Shown here one piece after another: positions 1-7,272 of a stretch of 31,592 nt of DNA. The notes beneath the pieces are model-generated. The model was given only the letters and a program-made list of their open reading frames with translations, made no database searches and was not told the DNA's origin. This DNA comes from CAZSAT01 sp964604675 (lineage in GTDB: Bacteria > Myxococcota_A > UBA796 > CAJQPC01). The stretch covers positions 1 through 31,592 of the forward strand of contig CAZSAT010000085.1 in NCBI GenBank assembly GCA_964604675.1. Reading direction: 5' to 3'. Each line of letters opens with the position of its first letter. Position 1 is the first letter of the stretch. The position numbers and the translations under genes are program-made.

Positions 1-2
1 TG

Positions 3-119
3 CAGGTGGACTTCTCCAACTGCGTGCACTGCAAGACCTGCGACATCCGCGACCCGTACCAGATCATCAAGTGGGTCCCGCCCGAGGGCGGCCAGGGCCC
101 GGAGTACGGAATCCTCTAG
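3..119 (+). CDS. ETF:ubiquinone oxidoreductase, C-terminal 38 residues (5' partial)
   Basis: Only the tail of this gene is in the window, reading from position 3 to the TAG at 117-119. The 38 residues contain NCVHCKTCDI followed by DP and the end motif PEGGQGPEYG. This matches the conserved C terminus of electron-transfer-flavoprotein:ubiquinone oxidoreductase, an inner-membrane FAD/[4Fe-4S] enzyme that passes electrons from ETF to quinone during fatty-acid and amino-acid oxidation. The CxxCxxC cysteines supply three of the four ligands of its iron-sulfur cluster; the fourth lies upstream, outside the window. Family assignment is strong despite the short piece because the motif is so specific. 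Nothing can be said about the rest of the gene or its promoter. Confidence 0.93.
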   Translation, partial: QVDFSNCVHCKTCDIRDPYQIIKWVPPEGGQGPEYGIL

Positions 120-319
120 GCCCCTCCCTGCCCGCGGGGGCGCTAAGGTACCGTGCCTCTACGCCGAGTTGATCGGGCCTCGCCGGCCCTTCGGGCCCCC
201 AGCGACCCCGCGCCTCCTCGACGTGCCCCTGGCACGCCTTCGTCGGACGCGTGGCCACTGGGAACCCGAATGACTCAGCGATCCTCCAATCAACTCGACC
301 CAGAGGCACGTTACCCAGC
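120..319. other. Intergenic region, possible promoter and weak hairpin
   Basis: About 200 bases separate the ETF-QO stop from the first lipoprotein start. A -10-like TACCGT at 149-154, within GGTACCGTG, resembles GGTAGCGTG upstream of the kinase gene. A short hairpin, GGCCC-TTC-GGGCC at 185-197, has no T-run and is at best a weak terminator or leader structure. An open frame in phase with the downstream lipoprotein extends back to a GTG at 251, but the extra residues are not signal-like and there is no ribosome binding site. Confidence 0.35.
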
Positions 320-994
320 ATGCCCATGATCTCGATGATTCCCGTGCTCTTCCTTGGCTTCTTGGGATGCACGCCCGCCGACGACGGCTTCGGTGAGGGC
401 GGGTCCGCCACCGACCCCGCCGACTGCACCCCGAGCTGCGACCAGGACGACACCTCCGCCCCGGACGACGGGGACACCGGCGGGACCGACACGGGCGACA
501 CGGCCGACACGGCCGACACCGGGGCGGGCGGCGACTCGGCAGACACCTCGGCGGGCAGCGAGGATCCGGTCCCCACCGGCTACGACGTGGGCGACGTGAT
601 CTACGACCTGGCGGGCACCACGCACCTCGGCGCTGACTGGACCCTCTGGAGCGGCCAGGGCAAGGTCCAGGTGCTGGTCATCGGCCACATCTGGGACGAC
701 AACCTGGCCTACGTGGCCGACGCGTTGGGCGGCCTGCGCGACACCTACTCCGACCTCGACACCACCGTGGTGGTCGAGCAGGCGCTCGACGCCACGGTGG
801 CCGACCAGGACGACGCCGCCGACTACGCCGACTCCCTCGCGCTCGAGCGGGTGGTGTGGGGGGCCGACACAGCGGCCTTCGCCAGCACCACGCCCCACAC
901 CTGGGTCATCGGCAAGGACCTCATCGTGGAGCTGTCGTCGGTCGGCATCGTCTACGAGGCCGACCTGAGCGCGGCGATCGAGAGCGCGCAGTGA
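320..994 (+). CDS. Lipoprotein with thioredoxin-like fold lacking CxxC
   Basis: Predicted lipoprotein of 224 residues. The leader MPMISMIPVLFLGFLGC ends in a lipobox with the acylated Cys at residue 17. A low-complexity linker rich in Asp, Thr and Gly (about residues 20-90) follows, then a compact domain. That domain begins VGDVIYDLAG, has a predicted beta strand VQVLVIGHIW, and later STTPHTWVIGKDLIVEL. This order resembles TlpA/AhpC-type thioredoxin folds (vGd...f, strand, cis-Pro loop TPxTfviD). Where the redox CxxC should sit, after the strand, the sequence is IWDDNL, so it is probably not an oxidoreductase. I chose ATG 320 over GTG 251 because the upstream extension is not signal-like; AGAGG at 302-306 is a distant ribosome binding site. 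The stop TGA shares a base with the ATG of the next gene. Fold assignment is inference from pattern only. Confidence 0.7.
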   Translation: MPMISMIPVLFLGFLGCTPADDGFGEGGSATDPADCTPSCDQDDTSAPDDGDTGGTDTGDTADTADTGAGGDSADTSAGSEDPVPTGYDVGDVIYDLAGTTHLGADWTLWSGQGKVQVLVIGHIWDDNLAYVADALGGLRDTYSDLDTTVVVEQALDATVADQDDAADYADSLALERVVWGADTAAFASTTPHTWVIGKDLIVELSSVGIVYEADLSAAIESAQ

Positions 995-1893
995 TGCTCA
1001 CCCTCTGGCTGGGCTGCCTGCCCGAGCTCGCGGACTCGTCCCCCAAGCCCGGTCGCCAGGGCGTCGACACGGGCGAGGTCACCGGCGGTGACGGCGGCGA
1101 CACCGGCGACGGTGGTGACGGCGGCGACGGCGGTGACGGCGGTGACGGCGGCGACGGCGGCGACGGCGGCGGCTCGGGCCACGACTGTCCGGTCGAGGCG
1201 GCCTACCCGCTCGAGACCGCGGAGCAGGTGCTCGGCACCTTCGCCCTGTTGGACACCTCCGAGTACACGGTGCACGCGGCGATGCTCAACCAGCTGATCG
1301 AGAACGACGACGACTGCCCGGAGATCACCGGCACCGACGACTACTTCACGATCGATGGCGGCGACGGCTGCGAGGCCCACGACGGCAGCACCGTGCGCGG
1401 CATGGTGGCGGTCGATCGGCTGGCGGAGGGCGACTACACGCTCGCCTACGACGAGTTCACCGTGACCCTCGGCGCCGGCAGCTCGAGCCTCACCTGGGCG
1501 ATCGACGGCGAGCTGACCTGGTCGAGCAACACCCTGGGCATCGGCTTTGAGTACCGGTTGTGGGAGGAGCGGGAGCTCGGCAGCTACTGGGGCGGCCTGC
1601 CCAGCGGAACCTTCATCCGCGACTACGAGCTCACCAGCACGTATGGGTCGGAGCTGACCATGGAGGGCTACTTCTGGGCGGTGGACTACGCGGTGGCCAA
1701 GGGCGACTTCTGCTTCTCGGCGGAGCTCGCCTTCGACGACTCGGTCTGCGAGGGCGAGCCGATCGGCGAAGCTGAGCTGCTCGGCAGCACGGTGGCCCTC
1801 GTGGTCTTCGACGGCGACTCGGACTGTGACGGCTGCGGCGCGCTCACCCTGGACGGGGTCGCGGCCGACGACGTGTGCTTCGAGGGCGACTGA
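994..1893 (+). CDS. Lipoprotein with Gly-Gly-Asp repeat linker, function unknown
   Basis: A 299-residue protein of unknown function. It starts MLTLWLGC, so the putative lipid-modified Cys is residue 8 and the leader has no positive charge. A linker of about 30 residues of (Gly-Gly-Asp)n follows (DNA 1084-1172). The remainder is acidic, carries eight further cysteines in Asp/Gly contexts (such as DSDCDGC near the end) and looks beta-rich, as expected for a disulfide-stabilised exported domain. The ATG overlaps the upstream stop as TGATG, implying translational coupling with the thioredoxin-fold lipoprotein. The frame is open further upstream (to 856) but that stretch is a shadow of the upstream gene. 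I recognise no family. It converges on uvrC with only a few bases between. Confidence 0.72.
   Translation: MLTLWLGCLPELADSSPKPGRQGVDTGEVTGGDGGDTGDGGDGGDGGDGGDGGDGGDGGGSGHDCPVEAAYPLETAEQVLGTFALLDTSEYTVHAAMLNQLIENDDDCPEITGTDDYFTIDGGDGCEAHDGSTVRGMVAVDRLAEGDYTLAYDEFTVTLGAGSSSLTWAIDGELTWSSNTLGIGFEYRLWEERELGSYWGGLPSGTFIRDYELTSTYGSELTMEGYFWAVDYAVAKGDFCFSAELAFDDSVCEGEPIGEAELLGSTVALVVFDGDSDCDGCGALTLDGVAADDVCFEGD
1084..1172 (+). repeat. GGN-GGN-GAC nonanucleotide microsatellite encoding (Gly-Gly-Asp)n
   Basis: Near-perfect tandem 9-base units, varying only at the third base of the Gly codons, encode a flexible acidic linker directly after the lipoprotein leader. Such tracts can change copy number by slippage without shifting frame, so linker length may vary between strains. 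Confidence 0.9.
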
Positions 1894-1896
1894 CCG

Positions 1897-1941
1897 TCAG
1901 CGCTGCTGCGCCTGGGCGAGGGTGAGCAGGAGGCCGATCAT
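1897..1941 (-). CDS. Possible 14-residue signal-peptide-like micro-ORF overlapping the uvrC stop
   Basis: ATG at 1941 overlaps the uvrC TGA as ATGA, so termination-reinitiation is possible. The peptide MIGLLLTLAQAQQR then stops. It looks like a minimal signal peptide with an AQA cleavage motif and resembles the short leaders of other genes in this window. It could be the eroded start of a lost exported protein, a genuine micropeptide, or chance. The stop lies three bases from the convergent gene's end, leaving no room for a longer product. Confidence 0.25.
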   Translation of the reverse strand: MIGLLLTLAQAQQR

Positions 1942-3746
1942 GCGCCCTCGCTGAGCGCGGCGTGCAGCTTCGACGCCATGCCCGGACCGATGCCGGGACA
2001 GCCTGCGATCTCCTCGGTGGTCGCCAGCCGCAGCTTCCTCAGCGAACCGAAGTGCCGGAGCAGGGCCTTTCGCCGTGTCGGGCCCACCCCGGGAACCTGG
2101 TCCAGCTCGGACAGGAGCGCCGCCTTGCGGCGGGTGCGCCGATGGAAGCTGATCGCGAAGCGGTGGGACTCGTCCCGGAGGTGGCGCAGCAGGTTGAGCG
2201 CGGCGGCGTGGTCGGGCAGGCGGAGGATCGGCTTGCCGGGCACCAGGATCTTGTCGACCGCGTCGTGCTCGCCGCGTCGCTTCTCGGTCCGTGGCTTCGA
2301 CAGGCCGATCACCGGCTGGTCCTCGAGCCCCAGGTCGCGCAGCGCGTCGAGGGCGGAGCTCAGCTGGCCCCGCCCACCGTCGACCACGAGCAGGTCCGGG
2401 AAGACCCCCTCCTCCGCGGCCCGCCGGAAGCGACGACCGATGACCTCGCGCATCGACGCGAAGTCGTCGGCGCCCACCACGGTCTTGATCGTGTAGGTCC
2501 GGTAGTGCTTCTTGGCCGGCTGGCCGCCGAGGAACGTGACCTGGCTGGCCACCGGGTGCTCGCCCTGGAGGTTGGAGTTGTCGAAGCACTCGATCCGGTG
2601 GGGCGGCGCGTCGAGGTCGCAGATGCGCGCCAGCTCGGACAGCGCCTCCACGGCCCGGTCGTCGGGGTCGACGTGGCGCCGCAGCCGGTCGCGGGCGTTC
2701 TCGTGAGCGAGCTCCATCACCCGCCGCTTGTGGCCGCGCGACGGCACCGCCAGCCGGACCTTCCGCCCCAGCCGCTCCGAGAGGAGCTCCTCGAGCACAC
2801 CCTGGTCGTCGATCGCCTTGGGGAGCAAGACCTCCGCGGGCGGCTCGGTGTCGCCGTACCAGGTGTTCAGGAGCGTCGAGAGCAGCTCCTCGTCGCTCTC
2901 CACCGCGCCCTGGAGCGGCAGGAAGGTCGGCTCGAGGAGCTGGCCGTTGCGGACCGGGAGCAGGGTGGCCATGCCCCGGCGGCCCTCGCGGGCGAGGCCC
3001 CACACGTCGCGGTCGCCGAGGCGCTTGTCGACCACCTCCTGGCGCTGCATGGCGGTCTTCAGGGTGCGGATCAGGTCCCGGTGGCGGGCGGCCTCCTCGT
3101 AGGCGAGCTTCTCCGCAGCGGCCAGCATGCGCTCCTGCAAGCGGTCGACCAGCTCGCCCTTCCGTCCTTCCAGGAAGAGCGCGGACTCGGTCACGATCTC
3201 CGCATAGTCGTCGGCGTCGACCAGGCCGTCGACACACGGTGCCACGCAGCGGCCCATCTGGTGGAGGATGCACGGTCGCGCGCGGCTCGTCAGGACCTGG
3301 TCGGAGCAGGTGCGCAGCGGGAAGGTGCGCTGCACGAAGTCGAGGATGCGCCGCGCCCGTGTGGCCGCCGCATAGGGGCCGAAGTAGCGAGCACCGTCAG
3401 CCCGGATGTTCCGCACCAGGGTGTAGCGGGGCCAGGCCTTCGACGTGTCGAGCCGGAGGTGGAGGAAGTTCTTGTCGTCCCGCAGCTTCACGTTGTAGCG
3501 GGGCCGGTGTTGCTTGATCAGCGTGTTCTCGAGGATCAGCGCTTCCTTGCTGGAGCCCGTGAGCACCACCTCCACGTCGGCGGCCTGGGCCACCAGGAAG
3601 CGGACCATGAAGCGCTCGTCGTGGCCGGCCACGTACTGCCGGACGCGCACGCGCAGGTTCTGCGCCTTGCCCACGTAGAGCACCTCGCCCGAGCGGTCCT
3701 TGAAGAGGTAGACGCCCGGGCGGGTGGGGAGCTCGTCGACGTTCAG
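1938..3746 (-). CDS. uvrC: UvrABC excinuclease subunit C, probable CTG start
   Basis: UvrC, the nuclease subunit of nucleotide excision repair that makes both incisions around a UvrB-bound lesion. The 602-residue product has the GIY-YIG domain (GVY at 11-13, YVG at 24-26, ILEN around 71-74), a four-cysteine set with the spacing C-x11-C-x7-C-x3-C known to bind a [4Fe-4S] cluster in E. coli UvrC, a UVR motif near 205-240, an RNase-H-like nuclease domain (FDNSN, VVDGGRGQ) and tandem helix-hairpin-helix motifs (VPGVGPTRRKAL, CPGIGPGMASKL) at the end. The length is typical. No ATG, GTG or TTG lies in frame upstream of the GIY-YIG domain within the overlap. The best start is CTG (3746-3744), giving MNVDELPTRPGVY, which forms CTGA with the stop of the pseudokinase gene. 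Translation is probably coupled to that gene. Confidence 0.95.
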   Translation of the reverse strand: MNVDELPTRPGVYLFKDRSGEVLYVGKAQNLRVRVRQYVAGHDERFMVRFLVAQAADVEVVLTGSSKEALILENTLIKQHRPRYNVKLRDDKNFLHLRLDTSKAWPRYTLVRNIRADGARYFGPYAAATRARRILDFVQRTFPLRTCSDQVLTSRARPCILHQMGRCVAPCVDGLVDADDYAEIVTESALFLEGRKGELVDRLQERMLAAAEKLAYEEAARHRDLIRTLKTAMQRQEVVDKRLGDRDVWGLAREGRRGMATLLPVRNGQLLEPTFLPLQGAVESDEELLSTLLNTWYGDTEPPAEVLLPKAIDDQGVLEELLSERLGRKVRLAVPSRGHKRRVMELAHENARDRLRRHVDPDDRAVEALSELARICDLDAPPHRIECFDNSNLQGEHPVASQVTFLGGQPAKKHYRTYTIKTVVGADDFASMREVIGRRFRRAAEEGVFPDLLVVDGGRGQLSSALDALRDLGLEDQPVIGLSKPRTEKRRGEHDAVDKILVPGKPILRLPDHAAALNLLRHLRDESHRFAISFHRRTRRKAALLSELDQVPGVGPTRRKALLRHFGSLRKLRLATTEEIAGCPGIGPGMASKLHAALSEGA

Positions 3747-6700
3747 GGCCAGGACGCCTCGAAGGTGTACGGATCGGTGGCGGCCAGCTCCTCGCCGGTG
3801 AGCACGCGGCAGTCCCGCCGATCGCCGTCGCTCAGGCACAGCTCGTGGGTGGCGCCGTCGGTGGGCACGGGCACGGGCACCACCCCCACGCCGTAGTCGA
3901 AGCCGTCGAGCGTCACGCGGGCCGACTCGGGCACCGGTCGCACGATCACGCTCGGCGCGCCGTCGGCGCTCAGCGTGCGCACCTCGCCCACCTGCAGGTC
4001 CGCAGCGTGCGCTTCGGTCGGCGTGGGCTCGTGGGCGGGCTCGGTCTCGGCGTCGCGCATCCAGAAGAAGGCCACGGCAGCCAGGGCGAGGATGGCGCCG
4101 AACAGCACGCTCCAGGGCGGACCGCCTCCGTCGATGCTCAGCTCCCGGGTGGGGGTGGACGGCAGCTCGGCGGCGATCTCCTCCAGGCTCCGGCCGCTCT
4201 CTGTCCACTTGCCGGCGCCGAGCTCGCGCTCACGGTCCGGGTTGGCGGTCACCGAGGGGGCGCCCTCGAGGCTCCAGCTCGGCATGTCGCCGATGCGTCG
4301 GTCGAGGATGGAGCCGCCGTCGCCGCCGGGCCGCGGCGATGAAGCCGGTGCCGGGGCCTCGACGGGCGCGGGTGCCGCGGTGAGCGCGAAGGGATCGTGC
4401 ACCTGCGGCGGTGGAGGCTCGTCGGGGTTGCGGACCGGAGCGAGCGTCTCGAGCTCGTCGTCGTCTTCGGGCTCCGTGGCGGCGACTTCGGCCGGCGCCT
4501 CGACCGGTGCGGGAGCGCTCGCGTCCTCCACCTCGGCCGGCGCCTCGGAGGCGCCCGGGTCGAGGGCCCAGGGGTCCGGGGGCAGCATGGTGGCGTAGCT
4601 TGCCGGGTCCTCGGTGGGTGCCGGATCGGACGGCAGCTCGTCCGGCAGCACCTCGTCGGGTCGGACCTCCGCGGAGGCCTCGTCCGTGGCGAGCTCGGGC
4701 TCCGTCCCAGCGTGTTCGGGCTCCTCCGCGGCGAAGGGCTCGTCGCAGGGTGCGTCCAAGGGTTCTGGGGTCGCCTCGACGTCGGGCTGCGCGGCGACGC
4801 CGGCGGGCTCCTCCAGCTCGGGGGGCGCTTCGATGCCGGGCTGCTCGTCGGGCTCGGGCTGTTGCGGGGCCTCGGGCTCGGGCGACGCAGCCTGCTCGGC
4901 GTCGAAGTCGACCATCACCTCGGTGGAGGTGGCGCCGACCGCGACCGTGTCGGCCTCGAACGCGTCGGTGGCCGGGGCCTGCTCGTCGGTGGGCTCCCCG
5001 TGGGGCCCCAGCTCCGCGGTCGGGGCAGGCTCCGGGTCGAAGGCCTCTGCGGCGTGCTCGTCCGGCGGCTCCGCGGCGCCGCCGAACAGGGCGCGGAGCG
5101 GCGCGGTGAGGGCCGCCCAGAGACCCGGAGCCACTGGCTCGGGCGTTGCGTCGATCGCTTCTTCCAGGAGCGCGGCGGTCTGCTCGACAGCGCCGTGGCT
5201 CGCGTCGGCGTCGGCCGCCTGAGCGACGTCTTCGGTCCGGTCTTCGTCGCCGAGCTCGTCGTGGAGCTCGTCGTCGTCGTCGTCGTCGCCGCCGAGCTCG
5301 TCGTCGTCGTCGTCGTCGCCGAGCAACTCACCCGGATCGAAGAGGCGGTCGGCGGTGGTCTCGAGGGGGTCGGGGGTGTGCCAGGAGTGCTCGTCGACCG
5401 GTTCCGGCTCGTCGTCTTCGTCTGAGGCTGCCGGGTCGTTGGTCTCGCTGGGCTCGGGCTCTTCGCGGTGCTCGGGTTCGCCGACGGGCGCCGGGTCGTC
5501 GGCCACCGGCTCGGGCTCCTCGCTCGGCTCGACCTCATCGGGCGCTTCGAAGCTCTCGTGATGGTCGACGGGTTCGGCGTCTTCGACGCTCTCGTGCTCT
5601 TCGATCGGCTCGGCGTCTTCGACGCTCTCGTGCTCTTCGAGCGGCTTCCCCTCTGCGAGCTGCTCGACGGGTTCGTGGTCGCCGACCGGCTCGTGGTCGG
5701 CGAGCGGCTCGTGCTCGTCGACGAGCCCGTGTTCCTCGTGTTCCTCGATCGGCCGGCGCGCCTCGACGGGTTCCCGCTCCCCGACGGGCTCCGGCTCCTC
5801 GACCGGTTCCGGCTCCTCGAGGCTCTCCTGCTCTTCGACGCTCTCCTGCTCCTCGAGGCTCTCCTGCTCTTCGACGCTCTCCTGCTCGTCGGTCGGCCCG
5901 TGCTCCTCGAACGGCCCGTGCTCGTCGATCCGCTCGTGCTGCTCGACCTCTTCGGGTCCCTCGACCGCCTCGTGCTCCTCCAGGCTCTCCGGCTCGTCGA
6001 CCAGCTCGGGCTCCTCGACGGGTTCCCGCTCCTCGACCATCCCGGGCCCTTCGATGGTCTCCGGGGCGTCCGCTGGCTCGGAATCAGCGACCGGCGCTGC
6101 TTCGATGTCGACGTTGTGGAGCTCCTCGACCGCCGCCCCGACGGTCATCGGCACCGCAGCGGGCAGCAGGTCGCCCACGCGCAGCGGTGGCGCCGCGGAG
6201 GCCGGGGCCGGCGGCAGCTCGGGCCAGCTGAGGGGCGATCGCCCGCGGGCGAGGGTGTCGGGGAGCTCGTCCTCGATCACCGGCTCGGTCTCGATGATCG
6301 GCTCCGAGCTCTCGAGCTCGTCCAGGGCCTCGAGCACCGTGAGGGGCGTGGGGGGCACGCGCGGGGCCAGCCGCGCGGGGGCGGTGGCACGGGGAGGTGG
6401 CCGGAAGGCTTCGCGCTCCGGCTCGGGCACGCGGAGGTGTTCGGGCGCGCCCACGCCGTGGGTGGCCAGGGCGCTGGCGAGCTCGGCGTCGGCGTCGGGC
6501 ACGTCGCGGAGCACGGCCCGCAGGGTCTGGAGGGCGGACCGCGCCGGTGACAGGCGCCAGCGGGCGCGCTTGCGCAGCAAACCGTCCAACAGCAGGCAGG
6601 CACGGGTCTCGTCGACGCCGTCCAGCCCGATGCGCGCGCCCGGCCGCGGGGGCCAGGCATCGCCGAGCAGGTAGCGCAGGATGGCGCCCACCGCGTAGCA

Positions 6701-7159
6701 GTCTCCGGCGGCCGACGGTGGCTCGCCGGTGGGCCCGGCCAGGGCCGCGTCCAGCATCAGGGGTCGGATCCAGAGGTGCCCGTCGGCCGAGAATCCGATG
6801 CCGCCTGGATGCAGGCGTCCGTGCAACCGGCCCTCGGCGTGCAGCGGCGTGAGCGCTTCGAAGAGCAGCTCGCCCAGGGAGAACACCGCCGCCGGCGAGA
6901 GGTGCCCGCGGAGCCTTGCCAGGCTGAGGTGCACCGGGTCGGGCACCACGACCCAGGTCGCTGCGCCGTCGTCGCCCAGGCTCACGCCGACGAAGGGGGC
7001 GCGGGTGGGCAGCCCGGCCGCGCGATCGGCCAACGCGGCGCCTCCCAGCAAGACCTCGGCGGAGCGGCCAGCGGCGTCGCGCGCGCTCCACCGCTGCAGG
7101 CCAGCGGCCGAGCCCGGCAGGGCGCCCACGAGCTCGAAGCCTGCGAAGGATCGCGTCAT
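3743..7159 (-). CDS. Membrane pseudokinase with Glu-rich repeat stalk and PEGA-like C terminus
   Basis: A 1138-residue protein. Residues 8-215 follow the outline of a Ser/Thr kinase but lack its catalytic residues. The glycine loop is degenerate (LPGSAAG), the VAIK lysine is absent (SAEVLLG), the HRDLKP loop reads HGRLHP (113-118) and there is no DFG. The helix-F motif AAGDCYAVG survives. Residues about 360-560 are Glu-rich repeats such as EEQESVEEQESLEE, followed by two Asp-6 runs (615-630). A single transmembrane helix lies near 1015-1032 (VLFGAILALAAVAFFW). After it, VIVRPVPESARVTLDGFDYG resembles a PEGA domain. Predicted topology is a cytoplasmic pseudokinase plus stalk with an exterior PEGA-like cap. 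A TAGACT box lies six bases before the ATG, suggesting leaderless transcription, and the stop overlaps the uvrC start. Role unknown; a scaffold or sensor is a guess. Confidence 0.85.
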   Translation of the reverse strand: MTRSFAGFELVGALPGSAAGLQRWSARDAAGRSAEVLLGGAALADRAAGLPTRAPFVGVSLGDDGAATWVVVPDPVHLSLARLRGHLSPAAVFSLGELLFEALTPLHAEGRLHGRLHPGGIGFSADGHLWIRPLMLDAALAGPTGEPPSAAGDCYAVGAILRYLLGDAWPPRPGARIGLDGVDETRACLLLDGLLRKRARWRLSPARSALQTLRAVLRDVPDADAELASALATHGVGAPEHLRVPEPEREAFRPPPRATAPARLAPRVPPTPLTVLEALDELESSEPIIETEPVIEDELPDTLARGRSPLSWPELPPAPASAAPPLRVGDLLPAAVPMTVGAAVEELHNVDIEAAPVADSEPADAPETIEGPGMVEEREPVEEPELVDEPESLEEHEAVEGPEEVEQHERIDEHGPFEEHGPTDEQESVEEQESLEEQESVEEQESLEEPEPVEEPEPVGEREPVEARRPIEEHEEHGLVDEHEPLADHEPVGDHEPVEQLAEGKPLEEHESVEDAEPIEEHESVEDAEPVDHHESFEAPDEVEPSEEPEPVADDPAPVGEPEHREEPEPSETNDPAASDEDDEPEPVDEHSWHTPDPLETTADRLFDPGELLGDDDDDDELGGDDDDDDELHDELGDEDRTEDVAQAADADASHGAVEQTAALLEEAIDATPEPVAPGLWAALTAPLRALFGGAAEPPDEHAAEAFDPEPAPTAELGPHGEPTDEQAPATDAFEADTVAVGATSTEVMVDFDAEQAASPEPEAPQQPEPDEQPGIEAPPELEEPAGVAAQPDVEATPEPLDAPCDEPFAAEEPEHAGTEPELATDEASAEVRPDEVLPDELPSDPAPTEDPASYATMLPPDPWALDPGASEAPAEVEDASAPAPVEAPAEVAATEPEDDDELETLAPVRNPDEPPPPQVHDPFALTAAPAPVEAPAPASSPRPGGDGGSILDRRIGDMPSWSLEGAPSVTANPDRERELGAGKWTESGRSLEEIAAELPSTPTRELSIDGGGPPWSVLFGAILALAAVAFFWMRDAETEPAHEPTPTEAHAADLQVGEVRTLSADGAPSVIVRPVPESARVTLDGFDYGVGVVPVPVPTDGATHELCLSDGDRRDCRVLTGEELAATDPYTFEASWP
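5270..5317 (-). repeat. Two poly-Asp tracts (GAC repeats)
   Basis: Within the pseudokinase gene, two nearly identical units of six Asp codons followed by Glu-Leu are built from GAC triplet runs (read as TCG/CGT runs on the plus strand). They lie between the Glu-rich stalk and the transmembrane helix and are prone to replication slippage. Confidence 0.85.
5480..6082 (-). repeat. Glu-rich degenerate repeat region with two perfect-period 36-base tandem duplications
   Basis: This encodes about 200 residues of six-residue-phased acidic repeats (E-E-x-E-x-V/L). At DNA level two places show clear 36-base tandem duplications: 5574-5645 (EEHESVEDAEPI type) and 5813-5884 (ESVEEQESLEEQ type). The recent-looking duplications suggest the stalk length changes by unequal recombination or slippage while staying in frame. 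Confidence 0.85.
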
Positions 7160-7171
7160 CCGGCCAGTCTA
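7160..7171 (-). promoter_or_regulatory. Leaderless-type promoter of pseudokinase-uvrC
   Basis: TAGACT (7171-7166) followed by exactly six bases and then ATG at 7159. This is the geometry of a -10 box whose transcript starts on the start codon. No ribosome binding site is visible. The same arrangement occurs at four other genes in the window. Confidence 0.5.
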
Positions 7172-7216
7172 CCCGGGTGCGGCGTTGCGGGTCGGGGGCG
7201 CCTGCCGGCGCGGGCG

Positions 7217-7265
7217 TTGGAAGGGGGCGCGCTGCGCGTTAGGGACGCCGGTCCCCGAAGCGAGG
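7217..7265 (+). promoter_or_regulatory. Candidate promoter, leader hairpin and RBS of the STAND gene
   Basis: TTGGAA (7217-7222) and TAGGGA (7240-7245) are spaced by 17 bases as a weak -35/-10 pair. GGGAC-GCCG-GTCCC (7242-7255) can form a hairpin. GAGG at 7262-7265 lies seven bases before ATG 7273 and is a normal ribosome binding site. The promoter call is tentative; the ribosome binding site is better supported. Confidence 0.35.
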
Positions 7266-7272
7266 CTCTCCG

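Noticed and set aside
181..198. GC hairpin after the ETF-QO gene as an intrinsic terminator
   Set aside because: Only five base pairs, no T-run and 65 bases from the stop; kept only as a note in the intergenic entry.
251..319. GTG 251 as start of the first lipoprotein
   Set aside because: The added 23 residues are hydrophilic and would bury the signal peptide; no ribosome binding site precedes it.
1084..1172. Tandem repeats considered as a CRISPR array
   Set aside because: Nine-base units with no spacers, in frame as Gly-Gly-Asp codons of a lipoprotein.
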